Notes: generated by a model not told the origin, from the letters alone. A stretch of DNA of 64,000 nt from Dirofilaria immitis (GCA_024305405.1 JAKNDB010000054.1:310001-374000); one strand, 5' to 3'; positions 51,681 through 64,000 are shown, counted from the first letter of the stretch. Numbers and translations are program-made.

Positions 51681-52252
51681 ACAAGAATGAAATAAGATAG
51701 TTTGGCATTGAAGTGAGGAAGTTTTGTTGTATGCATAAATGCGCCGGTGTGAAGACCGATTACGATGAATGAATAAAGAAAGGCAGTAGTATAGCAGCAG
51801 CAGCAGCAAGCAGCAATGGGCAAAGCAGCATTCTAACATGATGAGAGAAGGGTGGGATAAGATGTGATAGGGTATGGGAAAGGAGGTGGAGCGTAATAAA
51901 GAGATAGAACGAATCATTTCTTCCTTTTCCAGCCAGCCATTTGAGGAGAGTAAAAAAATGGGTGGAGCTCAGATTAGATTAGTTGAATGGTAAGAAAAGG
52001 ATGAAAAGAAAGCAGACATCTATGTTTAGTAATCCTTTCTCTTAAGATTACGTACTATTTCTAAATAAACTTTACCTTTACCTTATCAATAATTAATATA
52101 TTTGAAAGGTATATTATTGACAAATGATTACTTGATTCGAATTATTATACATAAAGTTGTAGAAAATTATTAGGATTTTAGTATAGGATGGCAGGGAAAG
52201 AATTCGTTAAGATAGTATGTCAATAGAGATGAATGCAAAAATGGGTGGAGAG

Positions 52253-52284
52253 ATTGGCCGCTGATTGGACGCTAAGCTGATTGG
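52253..52284 (-). promoter_or_regulatory. Triple CCAAT-box cluster upstream of the Sox gene
   Basis: ATTGG occurs at 52253-52257, 52264-52268 and 52280-52284, that is CCAAT three times on the minus strand, two of them in the context CCAATCAGC. NF-Y recognises CCAAT with this kind of flank. The cluster lies about 1.6 kb before the Sox start codon in the same orientation, inside a less AT-rich island. Confidence 0.45.
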
Positions 52285-52498
52285 TTGCTGACAGTTGGTG
52301 AGTAGTTTGTTGAGTTGATGGTATTTCAGGAAAGCAGGTGAGTTGAAAGAGAGATATAACTTATTTTCTATTGCTGTACCTGTCAGTGCCATCATTTGTT
52401 ACTATCAATTTTGATGACGAAGAAATTTCCGGAAAAAATATTTTGTGAGATATTACGGAGGAAGCAGAACAATTTTCGGATAGCTTTAATGGTTGAGG

Positions 52499-52634
52499 AT
52501 GAAAAATGGAGCAGTACGGTGGAAGAAAGATGCAATCAGCGATAACCCAATGTTAGATGACATTGATCAGTTTGGTACATGTCATCAACCAGGCCACAAT
52601 TGCATCTACTCTACGGATAAAGCAGTCGGTTACG
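52499..52634 (+). other. Candidate short exon in a less AT-rich island
   Basis: From the ATG at 52499 the + strand is open for 45 codons (MKNGAVRWKKDAISDNPMLD, then a segment with three cysteines and histidines, GTCHQPGHNC) and reaches a good donor, G followed by GTAGGT, at 52635. No family is recognised and no second exon was found. It might equally be a divergent transcript or conserved regulatory DNA close to the Sox promoter. Confidence 0.25.
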
Positions 52635-53190
52635 GTAGGTAGATAGATGTATATTTGTAGGACAGAGTGTCGCTTTTATTTTAGTTATTAGAAATTTAAT
52701 AAATAAAAAGAAAGTTTGAAAAATTTGAGCAGGAATTTCAATTAACCAACCATTTTGTTGAATCCATCCCAAAAATTATTGTAACTCAACAGACTTTTTC
52801 CAGCAGTAATTTTTGTTTGTGATCAAAGTTTGGATAATATTGCGAAAAATTGTTAGAAATTTCCAATTTACAAAAAAATAGATGATATTTGATAGCAGAA
52901 GCATTTTCCACGAATGCGTTGAATTGAATATTCTGAATAAAAATCTTATTTTAATATTAATATTAACGATTATATCATGCAAATTATCTGATCGTTTTTA
53001 TTATTTATGACATTTATTAATATTTTTACATTAAAAATTTTCCAAAATAAAAAAGTATAAAAATCATAGAATTTGCTAACAAAAATCATTTTCTTAAACA
53101 AAAATTCGTTATAAAATTTGTTTAATTTCAAATTTTATTTGATTAAGAAAAATGAAAAATCAATGAGAAACGATAATAATAATAATAATC

Positions 53191-53320
53191 ATTAATTATC
53201 ATGAACTAATATAGTTATTAATTATCATGAATTAATATAATTATTAATTATCATGAATTAATATAATTATCACGCCAATTAATATAATTATTAATCGGCA
53301 TGAATTAATATATATTTATG
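53191..53320. repeat. 26-bp tandem repeat, about five copies
   Basis: Unit ATTAATTATCATGAATTAAT plus ATAATT. Three nearly identical copies are followed by two degenerate ones with CACGCC and CGGC changes. Each copy contains the near-palindrome ATTATCATGAATTAAT. Confidence 0.8.
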
Positions 53321-53381
53321 AATAAAATAGATTTTAATATTTGTTTAAATAATTACAACAAATTCAAAAAGTACTTTTTAA

Positions 53382-53425
53382 AAAAGTTTTTAAAAGTACT
53401 TCAAAAAGTACTTTTAAAAACTTTT
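53382..53425. repeat. Perfect 20-bp hairpin with four-base loop
   Basis: AAAAGTTTTTAAAAGTACTT (53382-53401) and its exact reverse complement (53406-53425) surround CAAA. A related partial copy (AAAAAGTACTTTTTAAAAAA) lies immediately upstream at 53366-53385, so AGTACTT occurs three times in 60 bases. Confidence 0.75.
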
Positions 53426-56400
53426 CAATAAATAACAATTTTTGTTTTTATGCAAATTTGAAAAATATGAAAGAACGAATGATTGATTTTTTTGCTAAAA
53501 ACATATTTCTCATTTAAAAAAAACTTTCGTGTCGACTTTTTTGAAAGATTACTATATTATCGAATGGTAAATGAATGTTGTTGATGTTGATGATGATGTT
53601 ATAATGACGCTGATAATGATGATGATGATCAATTTAATAGATATTGTCTTTATATCAAAAAAAAAAAAATTGTATATTGCTTTGATGGTCGCTTCAAGTG
53701 ATATTTGGTAAGAAACGGTTACGAAGCCTATCATACCATGCCCCACTATCAATAATATTATTTTACATATCAATTGAACATAAATCACCAATTGATATTC
53801 TGTATCCAAGAAAGTGAATGAATGAATGAATGAATAAAAAAAAAAAAAGAAAAATATCTATCAACCAAAACAACAATCAAATCCATTCATCGATTCGATC
53901 ATTATTATATGCAAGCAAATATCTTATACTTTAATACAAAAATATTACAATCTTAATATCTCTCTCTCTCTCTCTTTTTTTCCTTCTTAAATATCATTTT
54001 CTATTACTAATAGTTTTTGTTTAAATTTGAGAAAAGAAAAAACAAAAGAAAAGTTTCTTTTATTAGTAATTTCATTTATTAAAGTTTTTTAAAAATTTAA
54101 ATTTAAATTAAAAATTTCATTAAAACAAATAAAAAGATAAATAAATAAATAAACAAAATAAAATAATATAAAATGAAATGGAAATTAATTTGATAATATT
54201 AAAATGCAAAATGATTCGTTAATTTATTGCAAAAATATGCAAATCATTTTTGTTTACATATGAATTTCTCTTTTAAAACGCCTTGATTTGTTTGCTTCAC
54301 ACATTTTCAACCATATTTCTCTTATAATTACTGAGAACTTCAATTAAAAGCTAAAAGTAATTTTCGCATCAAACTATGACAATCAAAATTCCCAAGCCAG
54401 GAAAATGAATTTGGCATCTTTAAATACAGCATATCCGGCATTTACTAATTTCAATTACTTAAATAATTTAAAACTCCATTAGTTCAAATCTTTGGCTATG
54501 AATTTTTTTTTTGATATAATTTCTTTGAAAAAAATATTTTTTTGTTTAAACATTAGAAACAAAAAAAATAAACTTTTAAATCAACTACTTTTTTCTTTTA
54601 TTTGAATCCAAGGTCAAATTTTTTTTCAAAAGAGAAGCAAAATCGATTTATAACATTAATATAGTTATTAGTATTATTATTATTATTATTGTTATTCATA
54701 ATAATAATAATAAGTATTAAAATAAAATATTTTAGAATAGTTAATTGTTCGCTTATAAAATATTAAAATGATAAAAGTGAATATTTTTTTAAATGATTAA
54801 TATATCGCATAATATCAGTATATATTGATAATAAAAATATTTATAAAAGATATTTCGAATTAATTAGCATTACTTAATTAACTGATAATATTGTTATTGT
54901 AGTAGTAAAATTTTAATTATAATTATAACAGTACTATTATTTTACAATGATAACAAATGATGATCATGTTTTGGAAAAAAAAAAAAAAAAAGAAAAACTT
55001 TACCCCTGTAGTATTTTCACATACATTAAACATGATTGAAAATCATTTGCTGTCCTAATACTACTACTACTACTATTATTATCATTATTAGTATTCGATG
55101 AAAATGATACGTTATTGTTCAGAATTGTGTAATGGGATATATTTCTATATCATTCTCAAATTTGATTGTTTAGGTATAATTTGTTTGTGGTCAAAAGTAA
55201 ATATTTGTCTAAGCGTAAATAACAAGCATACCCGCATTACTATAACTATAATTATCAAATATTAATTGATGAATTATTTTTATAAATATATTAAATAAAA
55301 TTTAAGAAAAAAAACTTATCATTAACTTATTTTAAGAAAGGTTAAAGGTTCTTTTTTCAATCAATAATTTATAAATTTTATATTTCAAAAAATTTTTTAA
55401 ATATTCACTTTCTTATACTTTCGATATATTCTTACTTTTCTATTATTTTAAATATTACTCGCTTTTTTTGCTATAAAAATTTTTAGTATTAATAATATTT
55501 TAAAATAAAAGAAATGAAAAAAATTATTTGAAAAAAAAGAAAATGATTGTGAAGAAAAAGAAAAAAGAAAAAATTTAAATTAATTAAAGAATAAATTAAA
55601 TTAGCATATATGAATGATTTGCAATTTTCATAGATTAAAAATTAAAATCAAAAATTAATTGATTATATAATACAATTTCATATTTGAAATAAAAAAATTT
55701 TACCTTATTAATTATAAATTACAAAAGTGAGATATATGAAATATACATGGAACATTAATTAATTAAGGTATATTTTCGAGAATGTAATACATAGCAAAAA
55801 AAAAAATTCATCTATTTTACGATATACTAAATCAATTTATAAATTAAAGATTAAAAATTGAAATTTTTAGAATCAAAAATATAAATATCAAATAACAATT
55901 TGATTTGAAATTAAAATAACCTTGATAAAATTTATCATAAAATTTTTGCTTAAAATTTTTAAATAAGCTATTTATTAATGATAACATTTTATTTAAGCTG
56001 ATAAGATGAAATTGCTACAAACGATTAAAGAATTATTAATCAAATTCAGGAATTATTATTTATTTTATTCAACATTTCTAGGTCATCCAATTAACATTTT
56101 TCACATTGCTTAAAAAAATGAACTAACATTTTTTCTTAACAATAAAAATCATTTTAACTTGTATGACCACTTTTTTATAAATTAATTTTACCGAAAATGA
56201 TTGCATAGTTTGAGTGCCATGGAAAACTATCTAATGACCTGTTTTATATGATAATATGATCTAAAACTTGTTCCTTCTCATCAATTTAAAAGAAGTTTTT
56301 CTTTCTTTCTTTTTTTTTTTTAAAAAAGAAGGATACGATTTTGCATTCTTTAATATTTTCAAGTGTTTAGCGATTGGAATTGAAAAATATTATCACTGAA

Positions 56401-57464
56401 GTGATATGGCATTTCGATTGAATAATAAGCAAAATTCGGATAATCATTATCCTAATATAATATTCATTATCTAATAATTGCTATTTAATATAATCATTTC
56501 TCATTGTATAATGAAAACCAATAAAATAATTGAGAAAATCAAAAACAAAAAAAAGCATGATATTAATACAGTATGTTAATTTTTCTTTTCCTAAAAATAA
56601 AATATCTAATATTAAAAGATTTATCTGACAAAATATTCAACTGATATTTATATGTTTAAATTATAGTTGAAAAAATTTCACTAATAATTTAATCAATAAA
56701 ATGGATCATTTTATAAATCTAAATCATCCAAATCATTATCATCATTATCATCATTATCTAATCTATGCTAAATATGGAGATGGAGAAGAAGCAGGACGAA
56801 ACATTATGGAAGACGAATTGATAAAATAAAATTATTTTATAGGTGTATAACAAAAAACAAATTTAAAAGGTTAAGCAGAATGATATGATTAAAATGTCAA
56901 TTATTTTGGATGGACAAAAAAACGGAATGAAATTTTTTAAATTTTAAATTCCATACAATTACATTTAAGAAATTAATAAAATCTGCCATACCAAATTCTT
57001 TAATAATTCTTTTTACCTAAATCATGATTCATTATAATGAATAATATTAATTAATCGTTAAATTTACAAAATATTTGAATGTAAAAATAATAAAACCATG
57101 TACAAAAAATATCATAACTATTTTACTGATCACTATCAGCAACAAGATCAACTGATAATATTACTAGTTTAACTCATAATATATAGAATCATATTTTGTA
57201 TGAGATTATGAATAATATATATTTGCTGACCAAATATCATAAAAGAATACATCGAATTATGGTAAAATAACCACATATGATCGATATTGTCATCGATCGA
57301 AAATGATTACAGTAATGATGAAAAGCAAGAGTGATATCAGTAATAATAATGATAATATTATTATTTTTGTCATTATCATGATTAAAACTTTAAATATGCA
57401 TATAATATATAAGTATCATTTGTAATAATAAACTACGAAGATTAAATCTTATTTTATTCTTATA

Positions 57465-57498
57465 AGATATGATAGTTTCATGAAACTGAAACTATCTA
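57465..57498. repeat. Short inverted repeat GATAGTTTC / GAAACTATC
   Basis: Nine-base arms (57469-57477 and 57486-57494) around ATGAAACT in AT-rich sequence. Weak evidence of function. Confidence 0.4.
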
Positions 57499-60289
57499 TG
57501 TATGCCAAATTTCAGAATCCATCATAATTATTATTGATCAAAGAACAGATTATCGTCTATTAATTAGATTAGAAACACATATGTTGCAAAAATATTCAAG
57601 AAGATGGCTATAGAGATAAATGAAATCCTATCGAGAGAATAATTATCCTATCAAGAAATGATAAAAATAATGATTAGTTGTTGCATATAAAAATAAGTAA
57701 TCATAAATGAAATAATCAAAGATCTGTTCATAAAACTTTATTATTTACTAAAATATGTTGCGCTATATCAAAATATCATGACATATGATATAGATTAAAC
57801 ATATTTTTGAATGATAATGTTGAAATGACGACAAAAGAGACAATCGTTGAAATGCAAATAAACAATAGAAAATGAAGTTCTTAAAAAAAGAAAGAAATAA
57901 ATCATAAAAGTTGACTTTTTCAAATTTTTAATTCTCAAATAAAATTAATTAATATAAATTAAAAATAATTAAAATTAAATTTTAAATTAAATTTGATATG
58001 CTCAATAGATGATGATATAAATGATAAATAATTAAGCATAAATGATAAAGCTAATAAATATAAGTCAAAATAGATTTGCTTAACACAAAATGTTTATGAA
58101 TTCAAATGAATGAAATAAACTAGTAGTAGTTAGTTGTAATTCTCGCGATTGATTTATCATTTCCAATATTCTCCACCCTTCCTTTTTCTCCTTTAGAAAA
58201 TCAACATTACTATTGTATTATTTTTCTATTGTTAAAAATTTCTTCTATAAATTAAACGCTATGTCTTCTCGTCTTTCATGATAATACAATAACAATCGCT
58301 TTATTTTCTCAACTAAACATTGTCATTTCTTTTTTTTTCTCGACAAACAAATCAATCCATTTCCGAATTCATCTATCATTTCATTTATTTATTTCTCTTT
58401 TCCAATTCATTTTATTTATAGCACAATTTCCGATTTATTTTTAATAGATATTCATTCAATGAACTTATGTACTATCCAATTTTATCATCTAATTCTTCTG
58501 ATTATTTATTCATCTTTTATAACCACTTACATTTACATATCATATCATATCACATCATACCATATATACACCTCACTATTTTATCATTTTGTCATGTCAT
58601 TTATTCTATTTGTTAATTGTTGTATCTCTCTCTCATATATATTTCGATCGATTGTTTTATTTCATTTTTATAATTTGAATTAAATATTATCAATTCATAT
58701 CATAAACAATTTTTCTATTTGTTATCATTTAAATATAAATTGATATTTATTATCATGCAAGCCTAAAAAGTAAAACAAAAATTCTAATCTCATTTAACCT
58801 TTCTCTCTCTCTTTCTCTTTCTCTCACCTTAATAATTACCTCTTTTTTGCATATGTATTTATTTCTTTTTCAAAATAATTTTAATTTATAGTAAATTATT
58901 GAGCAAATATGCTATTCAAATTTAATGATCCTAGGTGGAGAAAATGCTAAATTGATTTATCACAATACAGTACTGGGTGAAACTATTTATCAATTCTAAC
59001 TTCATCGAGTACCAATCTTAACTTATCAGTTATCACATTCATTATATTTACCAATTGCTTCTTCAAATCATTACTAATGGTTTTTATTCTATAATTAATT
59101 GAATAGGAAGAGATAGAAAAAAAGAATAACATTGAAATTAGTATGGATTATTTAATTAATATTTGATTACTATCACTATCAATGTCATCTTCTCAACTTA
59201 TCAAATTAATCAATTCAAATTTCATACATCGTAATCATTTTACCTTTTGATAAAAATTGATCTAAAGCTTAGTAAAATTTTATATATTTGAAAATAAATT
59301 TATCAGAAACCAGTAGGTTTTTTTTTTCGTTTTCGTAAACTACAAAATGATTCACTCAAAAAGTTTTAACTACGGTATCAAAAATGATTCATTCATTTCA
59401 AACAATCAATTTTTTCGATGTTTCAAAAGATGAAATGGGTACTAATTTTTAGAAATCAATTTAGAAAAAAATTGAATATTTTTATTAAACTTTTTTCTTT
59501 TTATCTCATTCACTTTAACATAATAAATATAATTATCAACAGCAATTGATAAACTTTTCAATTATTTATCACTTATTACATCTGGCCAGGAGGATAAGTT
59601 ATATCATGCAGGAAATAATAAAATTTTAATTCTTCTTTTTTTTTTGTTTTGTAATTTGAAAATGTAAATAATAGGTAAGTATGACTATGTATGTATATAT
59701 GTATATATTTTATTTGTACAACATATTTCAAGTGTGAATAACATTTTCAGTAACAATTACAATATATTATCCATATATGCACTATAATTAATGATATTGC
59801 GCAGTAAATTGCATGCTAATTACATGATTGATGATTCGCAAAAGATTCGCAAATTAAACCGGTTTCAAATCATTGATGAGAAGAATTTATTTTTAAAAAA
59901 AAAGAGAAAATAAAAATTTATATCGATGATATATTTTTGATCACATTATTACAACTGATATAATCATCATTCATTCCATATGTAAATATATATTATTTAC
60001 TAACAATATGATATAGTTTAATACAATAGTTTTAGGAAATAATTATTATCATATATTTGAAGCATATCCTAATAATACTAAACTATCATTTGTTCTTTTT
60101 TATCCTAAATTATGCAAATTAGATTTTGGGAAATGTAAGATAGCATATACCTTACAACTTAGCAATGATCCATTGCAAAAGTTTTTCTGTTTACCTTTCT
60201 TATTTTATCTATCACATATTCCTTCTTTCAATTATTACTTTTTCTCATCTCAAGATTTTAATCGTCTTTTGTCTTGAAAAAAAAAAAAA

Positions 60290-60440
60290 TCCAGAAATCT
60301 TTTCTCTATCAATAAACGAAGTAAGATGCATGCGAAGGTCATGACCTCGAGGTTGGACATCAATTAACGCTACGGGAAGCCGATACCATGTAGCATTTTC
60401 CAACAAATTACCACTTTCAATAAGCACCAATGCTCACCCA
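60290..60440. other. Less AT-rich island with palindromic nuclear-receptor half-sites
   Basis: The island has mixed composition unlike its flanks. A minus-strand frame across it reads plausibly as protein (ENATWYRLPVALIDVQPRGH, then DLRMHLTSFIDREK), but I find no clear exon borders or family. It also contains the AGGTCATGACCT palindrome at 60336-60347. Either a lone exon or a conserved control element would explain it. Confidence 0.35.
60336..60347. promoter_or_regulatory. AGGTCATGACCT, inverted repeat of nuclear-receptor half-sites
   Basis: Two AGGTCA half-sites in perfect inverted orientation with no spacer (IR0). The same sequence is known as the palindromic thyroid-hormone/retinoid response element in vertebrates. 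Nematodes have many nuclear receptors that bind AGGTCA half-sites. Whether it is used here is inference. Confidence 0.4.
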
Positions 60441-61319
60441 ACAATTCCATCACTCTTTGATGTCATGCAATCATTCATACCTAATCCTTGCAAATAGCGT
60501 GCATGCATATAAACATGCACAACATACACATTACATCGATTCACGAATTTATTAACATTTGCCATGGGATACGAAGAAATAATTTGAGTTATTTGCAAGT
60601 AAAAGATTTGCCGTGGGATAAGAGATATTCAGCCATTTCAAATTATCCATTATAATTTCAACAAGAATTTATTATATAAGATAGTTTGTAAAGATATTAT
60701 TGATTAGCATATAATAAATAGCTTATTTTATCACTTGATAAATATTAGGAATTAAATCTATGATGGATAATTGATGTTATTGCTATCCTTAAAGTTTGTT
60801 AAGAAATAAACTTGTAGAAGACAGATATATTCTATCGACGAGAAACTTTTGATTGCGAAATTTTAATCTCGAAATAAACTTTCGTTAAAATTTTCGAAAA
60901 GAAAAATATCATCATTTTCTTGAATATATCTAATATTTTTCCGCTTTATGCATCGTTAGAAAATATTCTTTAATTATTCTCGAATAGACTGTAAATAATT
61001 CAACAACTAAACATCATTCTTTTCTATCTTTTTCTCTCTATCTCTTTCTCATTCTCTCTTTTTCCTTTTCTTCTTATTCTGTCATAAAATTTGGCAATAA
61101 ATATAAAATTTATGGATTTTCCGAGAATTTATGGTTTACGATTATCAATACTTCTTTTTTTTTTTTTTCTTTCATGCTGTTATTGAATGAGTGCAACAGA
61201 TTACGGTAAAACGATGAAGATGTATTTGGATGGATGGATGTATGTATGCATGTGTATGTCTATTCGATTATTTCTATCTCTATTTCTAAATAAAATAAAC
61301 TTATTGAAGCTTATCAGTA

Positions 61320-61380
61320 AAATTATGAGATAATTCTTTCTTTCTCTTCTCTCTCTCTCTTTCTCCCTTTCTTTTTCTAT
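61320..61380. repeat. CT-rich low-complexity tract
   Basis: TTTCTTTCTCTTCTCTCTCT-like pyrimidine run of about 45 bases; a similar one lies at 61021-61080. Confidence 0.7.
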
Positions 61381-61494
61381 GAAAATTGAAGGAAAAAGGC
61401 TTTTTCCTCTTTTAAGTTTTCTTGAAAGTATCTGAATAATCGATTTTTTTTTTTATTAAATGGGACTAAAACAAGAATAAATATTGAAAGAGTC

Positions 61495-61524
61495 GGGAGT
61501 AGAGGGATGAAGAGGGGAAGGGGG
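61495..61524 (+). other. G-quadruplex motif
   Basis: GGG, GGG, GGGG and GGGGG with loops of six, seven and two bases (AGTAGA, ATGAAGA, AA). It satisfies the usual G3+ with loops of 1-7 rule. Like the motif at 40616, it follows a long T run (61444-61454). Confidence 0.7.
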
Positions 61525-62412
61525 AATGAAAAGAATGAAATAATTGTGGATGTAAATATATAAAATATTAAATTTTATCAATAAAATTGATCGTATTTTG
61601 ATAATAATTGATAGTAAAAATTAAACGAATAAAAATTTACATATTTAAATATATTATTTTTTTTTTTAAAAAAGATTAGATTTTATCACTCTTTTATTCG
61701 ATTTCCTTGAAAAATTTTTCTTATATATTTATTTTCAATATTACTACGGTATCTTAACTTTGGTTCATTACTTCCATTTAACAAATTTATATAATGGTGG
61801 CATAAATTGAATATTCAAAAATAATCAATTTGCATCAAAATGTATAAGTTTAAAGTTTAGCCTATCAGAGTTTCAAGACAAAAATATATGTATAATATAC
61901 AGTATACTTATCAATTTACTTCATTAATTTTAGAAAAAGATAAGAAATATACGGGGTTGAATGTAATTTAATAATTTCAAAAAAAGAAATGAGAGTGATC
62001 GGGAATGAAAATGAAATAGGAAATTTTAAATTTCAATTTTACAAAAATAGAAAATGATATCATCAAATAGGTTACAAGAAACAAGGCTTATCAAATTAAT
62101 AATTCCGCATATTGTTAATTGCTGATAATAATTTAATTAATTGTTAAAATGCAAAATTTCAAGATATAGCATTGCAACTTCATTTTACTGTAATAGTTAC
62201 AAAAAAAAAAATATATTAATAAATCTTCCTAACTCAATAAATCATTTGAAAAAAATGCTTCTGACAATAATTATAAACTTTGAATTGATTATTGGATGAA
62301 AATAAGTGGGAAATAAAATTGAATGAATAAATCTAACAAATAAAAAAAAAAGACATGAAAATATTTGTTAAATAAATGAAACCATAACTATTAAAATAAT
62401 TTTATTACATTT

Positions 62413-62648
<236 letters not shown>

Positions 62649-63117
62649 AATATAGGATTAGGAAAGTGTTTGAATCAAATTTATCACTTTGATTTAATTT
62701 GAATATTTTTTTTTGAGAATTATATATTTGAAAAAATAGGATGAGGAATTTTTCTTTTTTTCGCCTAGCTGTCAACAATAATAACAACAACAATAAGAGT
62801 AGTAGTTAGTGATAACAATAATAGTGATATGGTGATAACATGTTTAAATCTGGTATTAATTATTATATCTAATGAAAAATGGTATACAGTTAAATCTGGC
62901 TGTATCAAGTATCGAAGAAGTAAGTGACAAATATGTATTATATATTATATATGGAGACAAAACAGGACAGCATTTGCAGCAAACGGTGTTGACAATGTGG
63001 GATAATAATGATAATAGTATAGGGTGGGGCAGCCGAGATTGAAAAGCATTGAATTGTGGCCGTGTATTCATCAAGTAAAAGAGGAGAAAAGGATGAAAAG
63101 AAATGTATTTGAATTAT

Positions 63118-63290
63118 GATGAATGAAATTGAATAGAATTGAATGGAAATGAATTGAATTGAAATGAAATGAATGAGATTAATGAAATGAATGAGATTAA
63201 TGGAATAGAATAGAATAGAATAGAATAGAATAGAATAGAATAGAATGGAATAGAATGAAATGAATTGAAATCAATTAAAATGGAAATGAA
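63118..63290. repeat. GAATA/GAATGGAAAT-type repeat
   Basis: Degenerate GAATTGAATGGAAATGAA units surround ten tandem GAATA-like pentamers at 63195-63250. Low-complexity frames here are not coding. Confidence 0.8.
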
Positions 63291-63599
63291 AAAAAACAAT
63301 ATTGCGAAAAAAAGAAGTGAATAAATGAATGGTATGAAATATGAATAGATAGACAATATATATACATATATGGGATATAAAGAGGTATAATAAATAATAA
63401 GAGGAATAGTGAAACAAAGAAAGGCATAATTTAAATTTAACAATGAAAAGATGTCAAATCAACAATACACATCAGATCGTTATCGACCCGCTGATGATGA
63501 TGATGGTGCTTAGGATAGAAATAACAAGCTGATGATACATAAATGCTTCTACAGACATTTCTAGTATCATTTCAAACGATCTCTCATTTTTCATATTGT

Positions 63600-63651
63600 C
63601 TCTCTGCGTATGTGTATGTATGAGTGTGCATGTGTGTATGTGTGTGTTTGT

Positions 63652-63694
<43 letters not shown>

Positions 63695-63695
63695 A
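63600..63695. repeat. GT dinucleotide microsatellite
   Basis: TGTGTATG-type imperfect units lead into about 13 pure GT units at 63655-63684. Confidence 0.88.
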
Positions 63696-63723
63696 ACAGG
63701 TTTTCTAAAAATCAACATTCTAT

Positions 63724-63826
63724 TATTGTTGTTGTTGTTGCTGTTGTTGCTGTTGTTGCTGTTGTTGCTGTTGTTGCTGCTGTTGTTATTGTTATTGTTA
63801 TTGTTGTCATTTTTATTGTTATTGTT
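63724..63826. repeat. TTG/CTG trinucleotide microsatellite
   Basis: GTTGTTGTTGCT units alternate regularly, then change to GTTATT. A minus-strand asparagine/serine frame and a plus-strand valine/alanine frame are by-products. Confidence 0.88.
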
Positions 63827-64000
63827 TTCAATTATCAATCAGATGTTGTCGTAGACATGAAAATGAATATGAATCATTAATAATAGTGGTGATTATCATT
63901 TAATCGTTAACAGAAAAAAATAATTTATTATATCTTATAAATGATAATCGAATAAATTATTTATATGTAATAAATTGCTAACATGATTAAGCTAGAATTC

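Noticed and set aside
51513..51917. 134-codon minus-strand frame rich in Ser/Phe/Ile
   Set aside because: Product of the GGAAATGAAT tandem repeat and flanks.
63114..63443. 109-codon minus-strand frame rich in Phe/Ser/Ile
   Set aside because: Product of the GAATA-type repeat.

Overview
This window is animal DNA, most likely from a nematode. Inference: a filarial-type worm, because base composition is roughly three-quarters A+T by eye, genes are cut by many introns of about 50-400 bases with TTTCAG-like acceptors, and several start codons lie a few bases after a TTTCAG/TACAG acceptor, as expected for spliced-leader trans-splicing. There is no sign of bacterial or phage sequence, and I see no convincing tRNA or rRNA gene.

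Layout. (1) 327-2747, + strand: a small multi-exon gene for a multi-pass membrane protein that I do not recognise. (2) 4402-24837, - strand: one very large gene of nearly 50 small exons encoding a DOCK-D (zizimin, DOCK9/10/11) Rho-family GEF, with N-terminal DOCK segment, PH domain, DHR-1/C2 domain, helical-repeat middle and DHR-2 catalytic domain in the expected order. (3) 25700-30205, + strand: translation elongation factor eEF1B, delta type, in seven exons. Its long third intron holds a second same-strand gene (27497-28511), an FDXACB1-like protein with a BMT5-like Rossmann domain and a C-terminal ferredoxin-fold anticodon-binding domain, with its own acceptor and AATAAA signal. (4) 30.2-49.1 kb: an AT-rich desert dominated by microsatellites, including about 650 bp of ATT repeat. 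(5) 49141-50673, - strand: a two-exon SoxB transcription factor gene (sox-2 type). (6) 50.7-64 kb: a second desert upstream of the Sox gene, with a triple CCAAT cluster, several less AT-rich islands that are candidate enhancers or small exons, hairpins, minisatellites and more simple repeats.

The genes do not form a pathway. The GEF (cytoskeleton), eEF1B (translation) and the methyltransferase/anticodon-domain protein (RNA-linked by family) look like housekeeping neighbours. The Sox gene sits alone between two deserts, the usual setting of a developmental regulator with distal control elements.

A recurrent technical pattern: every confidently recognised gene carries one-base frame breaks, nearly all missing bases in short A/T homopolymers, at places where family alignment fixes the correct frame. 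I read these as consensus errors rather than pseudogenes. Exon boundaries were placed by eye from splice consensus, phase and family similarity, so a minority may be off by a few bases.
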